DNA of 64,000 nucleotides, from positions 22,373 through 86,372 of the forward strand of contig NZ_LPZN01000032.1 of assembly GCF_001646655.1 (NCBI RefSeq), given 5' to 3'. A model generated the notes under the pieces. The model saw only the letters and a list, made by a program, of their open reading frames with translations. It was not told where the DNA came from and made no database searches. This stretch comes from Rhodococcus gordoniae (GTDB taxonomy: Bacteria; Actinomycetota; Actinomycetes; Mycobacteriales; Mycobacteriaceae). Each line of letters begins with the position of its first letter. Within the stretch, counting starts at the first letter, position 1. A program made the translations under genes and the position numbers. Positions 34,025-43,218 of the stretch are shown here, one piece after another.

Positions 34025-36549
34025 CCAGCGTCTCCGATTCGCCCGTCTCCATCTCGGTCTCGACGGGCACGGCAACCGATCTCGCCCCCGTCGACATCGG
34101 TGGTGCCACCGAGTCGGGCAAGTCGTTCGGCAGGCCCATCCCGCGTGTCGAGGACAACCGGCTCGTCAGCGGTAACGGCCGCTATCTCGACGATCTCGGG
34201 CACGGCGCTCTCGCCGCGGCCTTCGTCCGGTCGCCGCACGCGCACGCCCGCATCCTCGACATCGCCGTCGATGCGGCGCTGGAACTGCCGGGTGTGCACG
34301 CCATCTACACCTACGACGATCTCGAGGCCGACTCGCCGGAGATGGCCGAGAACCTCCCGCTGCTGATCCCGCATCCCGCGATCACCGCTCCGCGCAACGG
34401 ATATCCGCTCGCCAAGGACGAGGTGAACCACGTCGGCGAGGCGATCGTGATGGTCGTGGCCGACAACCGGTACATCGCCGAGGACGCCTGCGCGCTGATC
34501 GACATCACCTACGAAGCCCTTCCGGCCGTGGTCGGTGTCGACACCGCACGCAACGCCGAGCACGTCGTCCATCCGGATGTGCCCGACAACGTCGCGGCGC
34601 ACCTCCAGCACGGGTTCGGCGACATCGAGGCGGAACTCGCCGCGGCACCGCACACGTTGACCCTCGACCTCGAGATCGAACGTTCGGCGTCGATGCCGAT
34701 GGAGGGCAAGGGCGTCTACGCCCGCTGGGACGACGACGAGAAGGTACTGACCTTCTGGACGTCCACCCAGACCTCGACGTCCGCCCGCGCCGCGATCGCA
34801 GCGCGACTGGGCATGGCACACAACAAGGTCCACTGCATCGCCCCCGACGTCGGTGGCGGTTTCGGTGTGAAGATCGTCCACCCGTGGCCCGAGGAGGTCA
34901 TGGTCACCTGGGCCGCCCGCAAGCTGGGTCGGGCCGGGATCTCCAGCGAGGTCAAGTGGGTCGAGGACCGGCGCGAACATTTCATCTCGAGCGCCCACGA
35001 GCGCGGGCAGGTCCACGAGGTCACCGTCGGGTTCGACGACGACGGCCGGCTGCTGGCCTTCGACTTCTCGATCTGGCACGACAACGGCGCGTACCTGCCG
35101 TACGGAATCATCGTGCTGCTCAACACGTCCACTCAGGTGCTCGGTCCCTACAAACCGCGCGCTTTCCGGGTGGACGCCTATTCGCTGTACACCAACACGG
35201 TCATCGTCACGCCCTACCGCGGGGCGGGGCGGCCCCAGGCGGTGTTCGCGATGGAACGGGCGATGGACGCCATCGCGAAGTATCTCGGCAAGGACGCCAT
35301 CGAGGTCCGCGAGACCAACTTCATCCGCCCCGAGGAGATGCCCTACGACTTCCACCTGATCTTCCAGGACGGCCGTCCCCTCATCTACGACACCGGCGAC
35401 TACCAGGCCGGCGCCGACAAGCTCAAGAAGCTCATCGGCTGGGACGAGTTCGCGGAGTACAAGGAACGTGCCCGCGCCGAGGGCCGCCGCGTCGGTATCG
35501 GTGTGGGAGCATACGTCGAGGGCACGGGACCGGGCCCCTACGAGGGCGCACACGTGCTCATCGAGACCTCGGGCAAGGTCAAGGCCGCCACGGGTCTGAC
35601 GACCCAGGGCCAGGGACACCAGACCTCCTTCGCGCAGATCGTCGCCGATGATCTCGGTGTGCCGGTCGCCGATGTCGAGATCGTCACCGGCGACACCCGC
35701 CGATTCGGGTACGCGGTCGGCACGTTCGCCTCGCGCGGTGCCGTGATGTCCGGCTCCGCCTTCCACGTCGCCGCGCAGATGGTGGCGGAGAAGGCGAAGA
35801 AGATCGCCGCGGACCACCTCCGCGCCGACATCGCCGACCTCGAACTACGCGGGGGGCACGTGTGCGTGGTGGGCACCGAACCCGGCGCGGAGGGCACCTC
35901 GATCCCGCTCGGCGTCGTGGCCGTGCTGTCGAACCCGCTCCGCTACGCCTTCGACGATGCCTCCCGTCGCGCAACGGGATTCGCGAACGCCGAAACCGAC
36001 ATGTCGGTGCCGCCCGTCCTCGAGGGTGAGCAGCCCGGCCTGGAAGCGACCGGCTACTATTCGCCGCCCACGTCGACGTTCGCGTCGGGCATCCACGCGG
36101 CGATCGTCGAGACCGATCCCGTCACCGCCGAGATCCGGGTGCTCCGGTACGCGGTGGTGCACGACTGCGGCAACGTCATCAACCCGCGCATCGTCGAAGG
36201 CCAGGTGCAGGGCGCGGTCGCGCAGGGCATCGGCGGCGCGCTCTACGAGAAGATCGTCTACGACGAGCACGGGCAGATGCTCAACGCGTCGTACATGGAC
36301 TTCCTCATGCCCTTCGTGACGGAGATGCCCGACTCTCTCGAGATGGACCACACCGTCACCCCGTCCGCACTCAATCCCCTCGGGATGAAGGGCGCCGGCG
36401 AGGCCGGTGTCATCCCGACCTCGGCGGTGATCGCTGCGGCCGTCGAGGACGCGGAGGGCATCCCGATCACCAGCATGCCGATTTCCCCCTCGGAGTTGTT
36501 CGAGCTGCGTCTGACCCACGCGGCATCCCGAAACAAGGAGAACGAATGA
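34021..36549 (+). CDS. Mo-hydroxylase molybdopterin-binding large subunit (CoxL type)
   Basis: The 842-residue catalytic subunit. Landmarks: GRPIPRVEDNRLVSGNGRYL at the start of the a/b hammerhead domain, DVGGGFGVKI (Q/GGGFG cofactor loop), the active-site loop PYRGAGRPQAVFAMERAMD, TTQGQGHQTSFAQI, and the catalytic Glu in GMKGAGEAGVIPTSA near the C-terminus. The active-site loop has the AYRGAGR-like form and not the AYRCSFR form of true CO dehydrogenase, so it hydroxylates an organic ring or aldehyde with water. Substrate is not identified; the neighbours suggest an N-heterocycle. ATGA overlaps with both neighbours. Confidence 0.9.
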   Translation: MTSVSDSPVSISVSTGTATDLAPVDIGGATESGKSFGRPIPRVEDNRLVSGNGRYLDDLGHGALAAAFVRSPHAHARILDIAVDAALELPGVHAIYTYDDLEADSPEMAENLPLLIPHPAITAPRNGYPLAKDEVNHVGEAIVMVVADNRYIAEDACALIDITYEALPAVVGVDTARNAEHVVHPDVPDNVAAHLQHGFGDIEAELAAAPHTLTLDLEIERSASMPMEGKGVYARWDDDEKVLTFWTSTQTSTSARAAIAARLGMAHNKVHCIAPDVGGGFGVKIVHPWPEEVMVTWAARKLGRAGISSEVKWVEDRREHFISSAHERGQVHEVTVGFDDDGRLLAFDFSIWHDNGAYLPYGIIVLLNTSTQVLGPYKPRAFRVDAYSLYTNTVIVTPYRGAGRPQAVFAMERAMDAIAKYLGKDAIEVRETNFIRPEEMPYDFHLIFQDGRPLIYDTGDYQAGADKLKKLIGWDEFAEYKERARAEGRRVGIGVGAYVEGTGPGPYEGAHVLIETSGKVKAATGLTTQGQGHQTSFAQIVADDLGVPVADVEIVTGDTRRFGYAVGTFASRGAVMSGSAFHVAAQMVAEKAKKIAADHLRADIADLELRGGHVCVVGTEPGAEGTSIPLGVVAVLSNPLRYAFDDASRRATGFANAETDMSVPPVLEGEQPGLEATGYYSPPTSTFASGIHAAIVETDPVTAEIRVLRYAVVHDCGNVINPRIVEGQVQGAVAQGIGGALYEKIVYDEHGQMLNASYMDFLMPFVTEMPDSLEMDHTVTPSALNPLGMKGAGEAGVIPTSAVIAAAVEDAEGIPITSMPISPSELFELRLTHAASRNKENE

Positions 36550-37223
36550 GAATCGCCGGTACCGCGCAACTGCAGGCACCTCCCGACGTGGTGTACGACA
36601 GCCTGCAGGACGGCCGTGTTCTCGCGGCGACGATCCCGGGCGTGCAGTCGCTCGAGCAGATCAACGACAACCACTACAAGCTGTCCATCACCGCCGGGGT
36701 GGCCTCCATCAAGGGCACCTACGACGGGGAAGTGGTTCTGTCGCAGCAGAATCGTCCCGAATCGTTCGTCATGACGGCATCGGGATCCGGTGCTCCGGGA
36801 ACGGTCAAGGCCGACGTGACGGTGCGTCTCGAAGAACGCGACGGCGGCACCGTGCTCACCTACGACGCGGACGCGGTCGTCGGCGGCATGGTCGGTGGGG
36901 TCGGACAACGAATGATCACCGGTGTCGCCAAGAAGATGGCCGGTGTGTTCTTCAACGGCATCGACGGTGTGATCGCCGACGGTCTGCCGGCGGCTCCGAG
37001 TGCGGCCGAAGCCGAAGTTGTCGCGGGCGTGAACGGAGCCGAGGTGGCCGAGGTCGCCGAGGGTGCGGGTGTGAAGACCACTGCGTTGCCCGTGGCCGCT
37101 GCGGCAGCTGCACCGGTACCGGCCGGAACACCTTCGGCAGCGATGGTGCTGCTGTCCGCAGGGGTGGGCGCCGGTATCGCCCTCGCGGGCGTCGCACTGG
37201 GAGCGATCCTCGCCCGACGCTGA
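36546..37223 (+). CDS. coxG: CoxG-type SRPBCC membrane-anchor protein
   Basis: A 225-residue protein: SRPBCC/CoxG domain at about 1-140 (QLQAPPDVVYDSLQDGRVLA; IPGVQSLEQINDNHYK; GGVGQRMITGVAKKMAGVFF), an Ala/Val/Glu-rich linker, and a C-terminal membrane segment (about 200-222, VLLSAGVGAGIALAGVALGA). CoxG recruits CO-dehydrogenase-type enzymes to the membrane so they can pass electrons to the respiratory chain; the same is likely here. ATGA overlap with the large subunit gene and a strong terminator after it, so it closes the Mo-hydroxylase operon. Confidence 0.86.
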   Translation: MRIAGTAQLQAPPDVVYDSLQDGRVLAATIPGVQSLEQINDNHYKLSITAGVASIKGTYDGEVVLSQQNRPESFVMTASGSGAPGTVKADVTVRLEERDGGTVLTYDADAVVGGMVGGVGQRMITGVAKKMAGVFFNGIDGVIADGLPAAPSAAEAEVVAGVNGAEVAEVAEGAGVKTTALPVAAAAAAPVPAGTPSAAMVLLSAGVGAGIALAGVALGAILARR

Positions 37224-37241
37224 CCTTGTCGTCGGATTCCC

Positions 37242-37278
37242 ACGGCACCCCCGGGCCATCACGGCCCGGGGGTGCCGT
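37242..37278 (+). terminator. Terminator after the Mo-hydroxylase operon
   Basis: Sixteen-base perfect arms (37242-37257 and 37263-37278, core CACCCCCGGGCC) with loop ATCAC, 19 bases after the coxG stop. It separates the hydroxylase genes from hyuAB, which therefore has its own promoter in 37279-37419. Confidence 0.82.
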
Positions 37279-37419
37279 CGTCTGTGGGTGGCAGGTGCAC
37301 GAACCCCGAACTCCGGGCGACGAGTTCGGCGAGATGTGACAAAGAAACACCGCCACCGAGCGAGTGGAATGTCATCAGACGTCAGGTGGGACACCGGCGA
37401 GACGAACCCAGGAGGAAAC

Positions 37420-39522
37420 ATGGGATCCAGGAAGATTCGGGTCGGTATCGATACCGGCGGAACATTCACGGACGTGGTCGCGGTGGACGACGAGTCCGGC
37501 GCCATCGTCACCACGAAGACCCCGTCGACACCGCAGGATCCGGCCGTCGGTTTCCTCGCGGGCATCGAGAAGGTCCTCGCGCAGCTCGGTGAGACCGGTG
37601 ACGCGATCGAGGCTGTCAGCCACGGCACCACCGTCGCCACGAACAAACTGCTCGAGGGCAAGGTCGGCACCCTCGGTTTCATCACCACCGAAGGTTACGA
37701 ACACGTCCTCGAGATCGCCCGCCAGTCGGTACCCGACGGCTACGGCAACTCGTACTTCTGGGTCAAGCCCGACCGCATCGTGCCGGCCGACCGCGTCCGT
37801 ACCGTCCGCGGCCGTCTCGCCTACGAGGGCAGCGAAATCCGTCCCCTGAACGAGGATGACGTCCGCGCCGCCGCCCGCTTCTTCAAGGACCGCGACATCC
37901 GCACCGTCGGCGTGTGCCTGATGCACTCCTACGCCAACCCCGAGCACGAGCGCCGCGTCCGCGACATCCTCATGGAGGAGTACCCGGAGGCGACGGTGAG
38001 CATCTCCAGCGAGGTGCTGCGCGAGTACCGCGAGTACGAGCGGTCCATCACGACCCTCGTCGACGCCGCGGTCAAGCCCAACATTCGCAACTACGTCAAC
38101 AACATCGCGAGCCGGCTCCGCGAGTTCTCCTCCGCCGAGGGCGAACAGCGCGACATCCCGTTCTACGTGATGAAGTCCAACGGTGGCGTGCTGTCGGCGA
38201 AGGAGGTCGTGCACCAGCCGATCACGACCGTGCTCTCCGGCCCCGCTGCCGGTGCCCTGGGTGCGGCCCTGATTGCCGGCGTCGCCGGCGTCGACCAGGT
38301 GCTGACCTGCGACGGTGGCGGCACCTCCACGGACGTCACCGTGGTCGTCGGCGGCGAGCCGGCACTCACCACGGAAGGTCGCGTGGGTGTCTACCCGTCC
38401 AAGATCCCGATGATCGACGTGGTGACCGTCGGCGCCGGCGGTGGCTCCATCGCGTGGATGACCCCCGAGGGCACCCTGCGCGTCGGCCCGCAGTCGGCGG
38501 GCGCCGATCCCGGACCCCTGTGCTACGCCAAGGGCGGCAACGAGCCGACCATCACCGACGCCCACGTCCTGCTCGGTCGCATCCCTCCCCACCTGCTCGG
38601 CGGTGAGATCCCGCTCGACACCGAACTCGCCCGCAAGGGCGTCGAGGAACTCGCACACCGTCTCGGCCTCGAATTCGAGGCGTGCGCCACGGGCATTCTC
38701 GAAGTGTCGGCCTGGAACCAGGCCAACGCGCTGCGCCAGATCACCGTCAAGCGTGGTCTCGACGTCCGCGGCTTCACCCTGGTGACCTTCGGCGGCTCCG
38801 GGTCGCTGCTGGCCTGTCGCCTCATCGACATCCTCGGTCTCAAGGACGTCCTCGTGCCGCTCGAGCCCGGCAACGTCTCGGCCTTCGGTCTGCTCACCGT
38901 CGATGTCCGCAACGACTATGTGCAGACGCACGTCAGCCGTCACGACCGGTTGAAGATCGACGAACTGCAGGCCGGACTCGACGCCCTCGCGGCCGAGGCC
39001 GAACGCGCTCTGGAGGACGAGGGATTCGGGCCCGACCAGCGGCAGTACGCCCGCTCGGCGGACCTGCGCTATTTCGGCCAGGCCTTCGAGGTGCGCGTGC
39101 CGGTCGGCGACGGCCCCATCACCCAGGAACTGATGGACGAGGCGGCCGAACGCTTCCACCAGGCCCACCGTGAGCTCTACGGTTACGACTTCCGCAACGA
39201 TCCCCACCAGCACGTGGAATGGGTCAACCTCCGCGTCAGCGGTATCGGCCCCATCAAGCGACCGGAACTCGCCGAGATCGCCCCGGGCACGGGGGCGGAC
39301 GACGCCCTCACCGGCACCCGTCAGGCGTACTTCGACGAGTGGGTCACCACCCGCGTGTACGACCGCGCCCGCCTCGGCGCCGGCGACGAACTCGAAGGTC
39401 CCGCCGTGATCGAGGAATTCAGCTCGACCATCCCGGTTCATCCCGGATTCCGCGCTCGCATCGACACTTTCGGCAACATCCGCCTCAGCAAGACGTCCGA
39501 CTCGAACGGAGCCACCCGATGA
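37420..39522 (+). CDS. hyuA: Hydantoinase/oxoprolinase family subunit A (HyuA type)
   Basis: A 700-residue ATP-binding subunit of an ATP-dependent lactam/imide-opening enzyme (N-methylhydantoinase, 5-oxoprolinase, caprolactamase relatives). The N-terminal actin-like ATP motif VGIDTGGTFTDVVAVDD (about 8-24) is followed by SHGTTVATNKLLEGK; central GPAAGALGAALIAGV, CDGGGTSTDVTVV (about 286-298) and GAGGGSIAWMTPEGTLRVGP. ATG at 37420 sits 4 bases after GGAGGAA, a very strong ribosome site. ATGA overlap with hyuB. Follows the Mo-hydroxylase operon, so it probably opens the hydroxylated ring. Acetone-carboxylase-type activity is less likely without a third subunit. Confidence 0.88.
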   Translation: MGSRKIRVGIDTGGTFTDVVAVDDESGAIVTTKTPSTPQDPAVGFLAGIEKVLAQLGETGDAIEAVSHGTTVATNKLLEGKVGTLGFITTEGYEHVLEIARQSVPDGYGNSYFWVKPDRIVPADRVRTVRGRLAYEGSEIRPLNEDDVRAAARFFKDRDIRTVGVCLMHSYANPEHERRVRDILMEEYPEATVSISSEVLREYREYERSITTLVDAAVKPNIRNYVNNIASRLREFSSAEGEQRDIPFYVMKSNGGVLSAKEVVHQPITTVLSGPAAGALGAALIAGVAGVDQVLTCDGGGTSTDVTVVVGGEPALTTEGRVGVYPSKIPMIDVVTVGAGGGSIAWMTPEGTLRVGPQSAGADPGPLCYAKGGNEPTITDAHVLLGRIPPHLLGGEIPLDTELARKGVEELAHRLGLEFEACATGILEVSAWNQANALRQITVKRGLDVRGFTLVTFGGSGSLLACRLIDILGLKDVLVPLEPGNVSAFGLLTVDVRNDYVQTHVSRHDRLKIDELQAGLDALAAEAERALEDEGFGPDQRQYARSADLRYFGQAFEVRVPVGDGPITQELMDEAAERFHQAHRELYGYDFRNDPHQHVEWVNLRVSGIGPIKRPELAEIAPGTGADDALTGTRQAYFDEWVTTRVYDRARLGAGDELEGPAVIEEFSSTIPVHPGFRARIDTFGNIRLSKTSDSNGATR

Positions 39523-41471
39523 CTGCGACTCTCGAACCCGCCGCGGCCACGACCCGCAAGCCCTTCCGGCTGACCGACGCTTCGGGTAGCGCTCCCGATC
39601 CGGTGCTGGTCGAGATCGTCGCCGGCTATCTCGCCAGTGTCGAGATGGAGGTGGAGACCTCCATCTCCCGGACCTCGCGCTCGCCGATGATCCGCGACGC
39701 CCACGACTTCCGTGCCGGCATCCACGACCGCAACCTGCGCAAGCTCACCGGTCGTTCGTACTCGGCGCTCGTGCATCCGGTGGCGCGGGACTTCCCGCTC
39801 GAGACGATGAAGCCCGGCGACGTCTTCTTCCACAACGACGTCTACCTCTCCGAAGGCGGCATCGGGCACCTGCCCGACCTGTGTGTCACCGTCCCGGTCT
39901 TCGCGACCCGCCCCGGCGACACCGAGCCCTCGGTGGTCGCGTTCGTGCAGGCCTTCGGCCACCACGACGACATCGGCGGTTGCTGCCCGGGCTCCATGCC
40001 CTCGGGTGCGACCACCGTGTACGAGGAGGGACTGATGGTCCCGCCGATCAAGCTGTGGGACCAGGGCGTTCCCAACGAGGCGGCACTGCGCATCATGACC
40101 CGCAACTCCCGCATGCCCGATTCGCTCGCCGCCGACCTCGACGCCGAGTGCTCGGCGTGCCTCATGGGTGCGCGCCGGCTGTCGGAGCTGTTCGAACGCT
40201 ACGGTGTCGAGACCGTCGAGGCCTGCTTCGACGCGATCCTCGATGCGACCACCGAGACGTACCGCCGCGAGATCCTCAGCAAGATCCCGGTGGGCACGTA
40301 CACCTGGGAGGACTACGCCGAGCACGACGGTGTGGACGAGCCGATGCTGCACGTGCAACGCATCACGCTCACCAAGACCTCCCCGGAGGACGAGGGCGGC
40401 GAGCGCCTGATCCTGGACTTCAACGGCACCGGACCGCAGGCGAAGGGTCCGATCAACCACTGCGGTGACTATGCCGACGGCAACTTCCTCATCAAGTGGC
40501 TGGCGCCGATCCTGCGCAACCTGGCCGACACCCCCGACCGCATGGCGGAACTGGACGTCAACGAAGGTGTCGTGCCGCTGATCGAGATGAAGTTCCCGGA
40601 GCCGGGCACCCTGATCACGCCGATCTTCCCGGCCCCCACCAACGCTCGGACGTTCGTGATCCTGCGTCTGCTCGGTGTGCTCTCCGGTGTGGTCGCCAAG
40701 GCGGTCGACGGCAACATGCCCGCCGACCAGGAGACCATCCGCTACACCGGTGTGTACGGCGAGGACTTCGACGGCCACTCGTACCTCATGCGTGAGGTGC
40801 TCGGCGGCGGCTCCGGCGGCCGGCACTACGCCGACGGCGAGGACACCATCCACGTGGTGCCCGACTCGCGGAACCTGCCCACGGAGTTCACCGAGAGCCG
40901 CTTCCCGTTCATCGTCGAGAAGCTGGGTCTGGCAATCGATTCCGGTGGAGCCGGTCGCTATCGCGGCGGTCTCGGCTACGAGAAGCACATCCGGATGCTC
41001 AAGGACGCGAACTTCATGTCCATCGCCGACCGTTCGATCCTCGCGTGCTGGGGTGTCAAGGGCGGTAAGGCCGGCAAGCCGTTCTCCGTCACCCTCGATC
41101 CCGGCGGCCCGAACGAGCGCGAGTTCGACGCCCTCACGGACGCCGAGCCGATCAAGGCCGGCGAGGTCGTGCGCATCCGCACCACCGGCGGCGGTGGCTG
41201 GGGCGACCCGCTCGATCGTCCGATCGACGAAGTGATCCGGGACGTGTTGTGGCGCAAGGTGTCCGTCGAGGGTGCCCGCGACGACTACGGTGTGGTCCTG
41301 AAGGACACCTCGGCCGACGAACCTGTCGCCGATGTGGAGGCCACCGACGCGCTGCGTGCGCAGCTGCGCGCCGAGCGCGGCGAGGAGGAGCCCTTCTTCG
41401 ACCGCGGTCCCGGTTACGCCCGCCTGTCGGGTGGCGCCGAGTTCGCCGAGTACGACTTCGTCGGCAACTGA
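39519..41471 (+). CDS. hyuB: Hydantoinase/oxoprolinase family subunit B (HyuB type)
   Basis: A 650-residue partner of HyuA, carrying the hydrolytic/carboxyl-transfer half of the reaction. Family blocks: PVLVEIVAGYLASVEMEVET, ISRTSRSPMIRDAHDFRAGI, PGDVFFHNDVYLSEGGIGHL (with conserved acidic and His residues), FGHHDDIGG, TTGGGGWGDPLDRP near the C-terminus (about 555-568). The first 30 residues are an added flexible lead. Coupled to hyuA by ATGA and to the NmrA-like gene by a one-base TGATG overlap. Complex formation with HyuA is inferred from family behaviour. Confidence 0.88.
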   Translation: MTATLEPAAATTRKPFRLTDASGSAPDPVLVEIVAGYLASVEMEVETSISRTSRSPMIRDAHDFRAGIHDRNLRKLTGRSYSALVHPVARDFPLETMKPGDVFFHNDVYLSEGGIGHLPDLCVTVPVFATRPGDTEPSVVAFVQAFGHHDDIGGCCPGSMPSGATTVYEEGLMVPPIKLWDQGVPNEAALRIMTRNSRMPDSLAADLDAECSACLMGARRLSELFERYGVETVEACFDAILDATTETYRREILSKIPVGTYTWEDYAEHDGVDEPMLHVQRITLTKTSPEDEGGERLILDFNGTGPQAKGPINHCGDYADGNFLIKWLAPILRNLADTPDRMAELDVNEGVVPLIEMKFPEPGTLITPIFPAPTNARTFVILRLLGVLSGVVAKAVDGNMPADQETIRYTGVYGEDFDGHSYLMREVLGGGSGGRHYADGEDTIHVVPDSRNLPTEFTESRFPFIVEKLGLAIDSGGAGRYRGGLGYEKHIRMLKDANFMSIADRSILACWGVKGGKAGKPFSVTLDPGGPNEREFDALTDAEPIKAGEVVRIRTTGGGGWGDPLDRPIDEVIRDVLWRKVSVEGARDDYGVVLKDTSADEPVADVEATDALRAQLRAERGEEEPFFDRGPGYARLSGGAEFAEYDFVGN

Positions 41472-42319
41472 TGCCGACGACGGCCGACATCTCCCGCGGC
41501 ACCGATCTCGCTGTGATCGGTGCTGCGGGGAAGACCGGAACGGCTGTCGTCTCGGCGCTGGAGACAGCAGACGCGACCCCCGTCCGCCGAGTGGTGCACA
41601 CCGCTCGGCGGGCGGGGGATCGTGCTGTCGACCTCGAGACGGGCGCCGGACTCGCCGACGCGCTGTCGGGTTGCTGCGGCGTCTATTTCATCGCCCCGAA
41701 CGTGCACCCCGACGAACCGGCACTGTTCGAGCGGTTCCTGAGGGCAGCGGCCGGGGCCGGTGTCGATCACGTCGTCTACCACTCCGTCGCCTGGCCGTAC
41801 ACGCCGGCGATGCCGCACCACCTCGACAAGGCGCGCTGCGAGGACATCCTGCACGCCTCCGGGGTGCGGTGGACCGTTCTGCAGCCCTGCGCGTACACGG
41901 AGAACTTCGCATCGGTGCTCGACGGATCGGTCGATGCACTCGACGTCCCCTACGACCCCGACGCGCAGTTCTCGTTCGTCGCGCTGGCGGATGTCGCCGC
42001 GGTGGCGGCCCGAGTCCTGATCGAGGGTGCGGACGTCCACCACGGCGCCACCTACGAGCTCGGGGGACCGGACGCGGTGAGCGTGCGACAGCTGTGCGCG
42101 GTCACCGGGCGATCGGTGGAGATCGAGCAGGTGTCCGTCCCGACGTGGATGGAGCGTCACGGCCGCGACCTGTCCGAAGACGCCCGCGAACGCCTGGCCG
42201 CGATGTTCGACTTCTACGACGATCACGGCTTCGTCGCGGGGAGCGTGGTGACGGCGGCGCTGCTCGGCCGGGCACCCGCCCGCGTCGAGGATCTCGTCTC
42301 GTCGATGCCGCGCCGGTAA
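41471..42319 (+). CDS. NmrA-like NAD(P)-binding protein
   Basis: A 282-residue atypical SDR: Rossmann start DLAVIGAAGKTGTAVVSALE (about 12-31), GCCGVYFIAPNVHPDEPALF, then DHVVYHSVAWPYTPAMPHHL and DKARCEDILHASGVRWTVLQ, typical of NmrA/HSCARG-like proteins that read the NADP state or act as quinone/isoflavone-type reductases. The YxxxK pair is not clear. It overlaps hyuB by one base, so it is probably made with HyuAB, yet nothing in its sequence ties it to heterocycle breakdown. Confidence 0.8.
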   Translation: MPTTADISRGTDLAVIGAAGKTGTAVVSALETADATPVRRVVHTARRAGDRAVDLETGAGLADALSGCCGVYFIAPNVHPDEPALFERFLRAAAGAGVDHVVYHSVAWPYTPAMPHHLDKARCEDILHASGVRWTVLQPCAYTENFASVLDGSVDALDVPYDPDAQFSFVALADVAAVAARVLIEGADVHHGATYELGGPDAVSVRQLCAVTGRSVEIEQVSVPTWMERHGRDLSEDARERLAAMFDFYDDHGFVAGSVVTAALLGRAPARVEDLVSSMPRR

Positions 42320-42345
42320 CCCGCCGGTGGTGTAGGAAGGGGAAC

Positions 42346-43161
42346 GTGACGGATCGCTCTGCGGACGGCCCCGACGCCGTCGACACCCTGCCCCCGCCCG
42401 TGCTCATCGCTGTCGACGAGGCCAGCGGTATCGGGGTGCTCACCCTCGACCGCCCGGAGCAGCGCAACCCGCTGTCGGTGGAGACGATGCGCGAGGTCAT
42501 CGCCGGTCTGACGGCGCTCACGGCCGACACGAAGGTGATCGTGGTCCGCGCGGAGGGACCGGTGTTCTCGGCCGGGCACGACCTGCGGCAGATGATCGGA
42601 CGCACGCTCGACGAGGAGCGCGCGATCTTCGAGACGTGCAACGAGATGATGCGGACGGTGCAGTCGATCCCTCAGCCGGTGATCGCATCGGTGCAGGGCA
42701 CGGCGCTCGCGGCGGGATGCCAGCTCGTCGCGGCGTGCGATCTCGCCGTCGCCGCCACCGACGCCCGCTTCGGCACCCCCGGTGTGCGGATCGGGCTGTT
42801 CTGCTCCACACCGATGGTCGCGGTCAGCCGCGCGATCGGACGCAAGCGGGCGCTGCAGATGTTGCTGACCGGCGACACGATCGACGCGCAGACCGCCGCC
42901 GACTGGGGTCTGGTGAACTACGTCGTCGAACCGGAGGCGCTGGAAACCGCGACCACCGAGCTCGCCCTGAAGATCGCAGGTTCGTCCCCCGCCACGATGC
43001 GGATCGGCAAGGAGGCGTTCTACCGTCAGATCGATCTGCCGCAGGAGACGGCCTATGCCGCGATGGCGGAGACGATGGCGTCGAACGCGATGATCGGCGA
43101 CGCGCAGGAGGGGATGACGGCCTTCCTCGAGAAGCGCGCGCCGGTCTGGAAGGGTCGCTGA
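42346..43161 (+). CDS. Enoyl-CoA hydratase/isomerase family protein, ECHDC3-like
   Basis: A 271-residue crotonase-fold protein. Oxyanion-hole strands: FSAGHDLRQM (about 66-75) and QGTALAAGCQLVAACDLAVA (about 114-133). Where enoyl-CoA hydratases have two catalytic glutamates, this protein has Gln (AAGCQLV) and lacks the second (GVRIGLFCSTPMVAVSRAIG). This form and the end EGMTAFLEKRAPVW match human ECHDC3 and its bacterial relatives, whose reaction is not settled. GTG at 42346 follows AGGAAGGGG. It follows the NmrA-like gene by 26 bases and precedes an acyl-CoA ligase. Confidence 0.83.
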   Translation: MTDRSADGPDAVDTLPPPVLIAVDEASGIGVLTLDRPEQRNPLSVETMREVIAGLTALTADTKVIVVRAEGPVFSAGHDLRQMIGRTLDEERAIFETCNEMMRTVQSIPQPVIASVQGTALAAGCQLVAACDLAVAATDARFGTPGVRIGLFCSTPMVAVSRAIGRKRALQMLLTGDTIDAQTAADWGLVNYVVEPEALETATTELALKIAGSSPATMRIGKEAFYRQIDLPQETAYAAMAETMASNAMIGDAQEGMTAFLEKRAPVWKGR

Positions 43162-43218
43162 TTTCGAGCGGTCATCAAGTCTGGACGAGATGGTTGGACG
43201 TCCTATAAAGTTCGCTGC

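Noticed and set aside
34021..36549. Annotation of the Mo-hydroxylase as aerobic CO dehydrogenase
   Set aside because: The large-subunit active-site loop reads PYRGAGRP and not the AYRCSFR form of true CO dehydrogenase. The neighbours are heterocycle enzymes, not the usual cox maturation set.
37375..39441. Open minus-strand frame of about 688 codons opposite hyuA
   Set aside because: A mirror frame of the strongly codon-biased hyuA gene; no ribosome site or recognisable domain.
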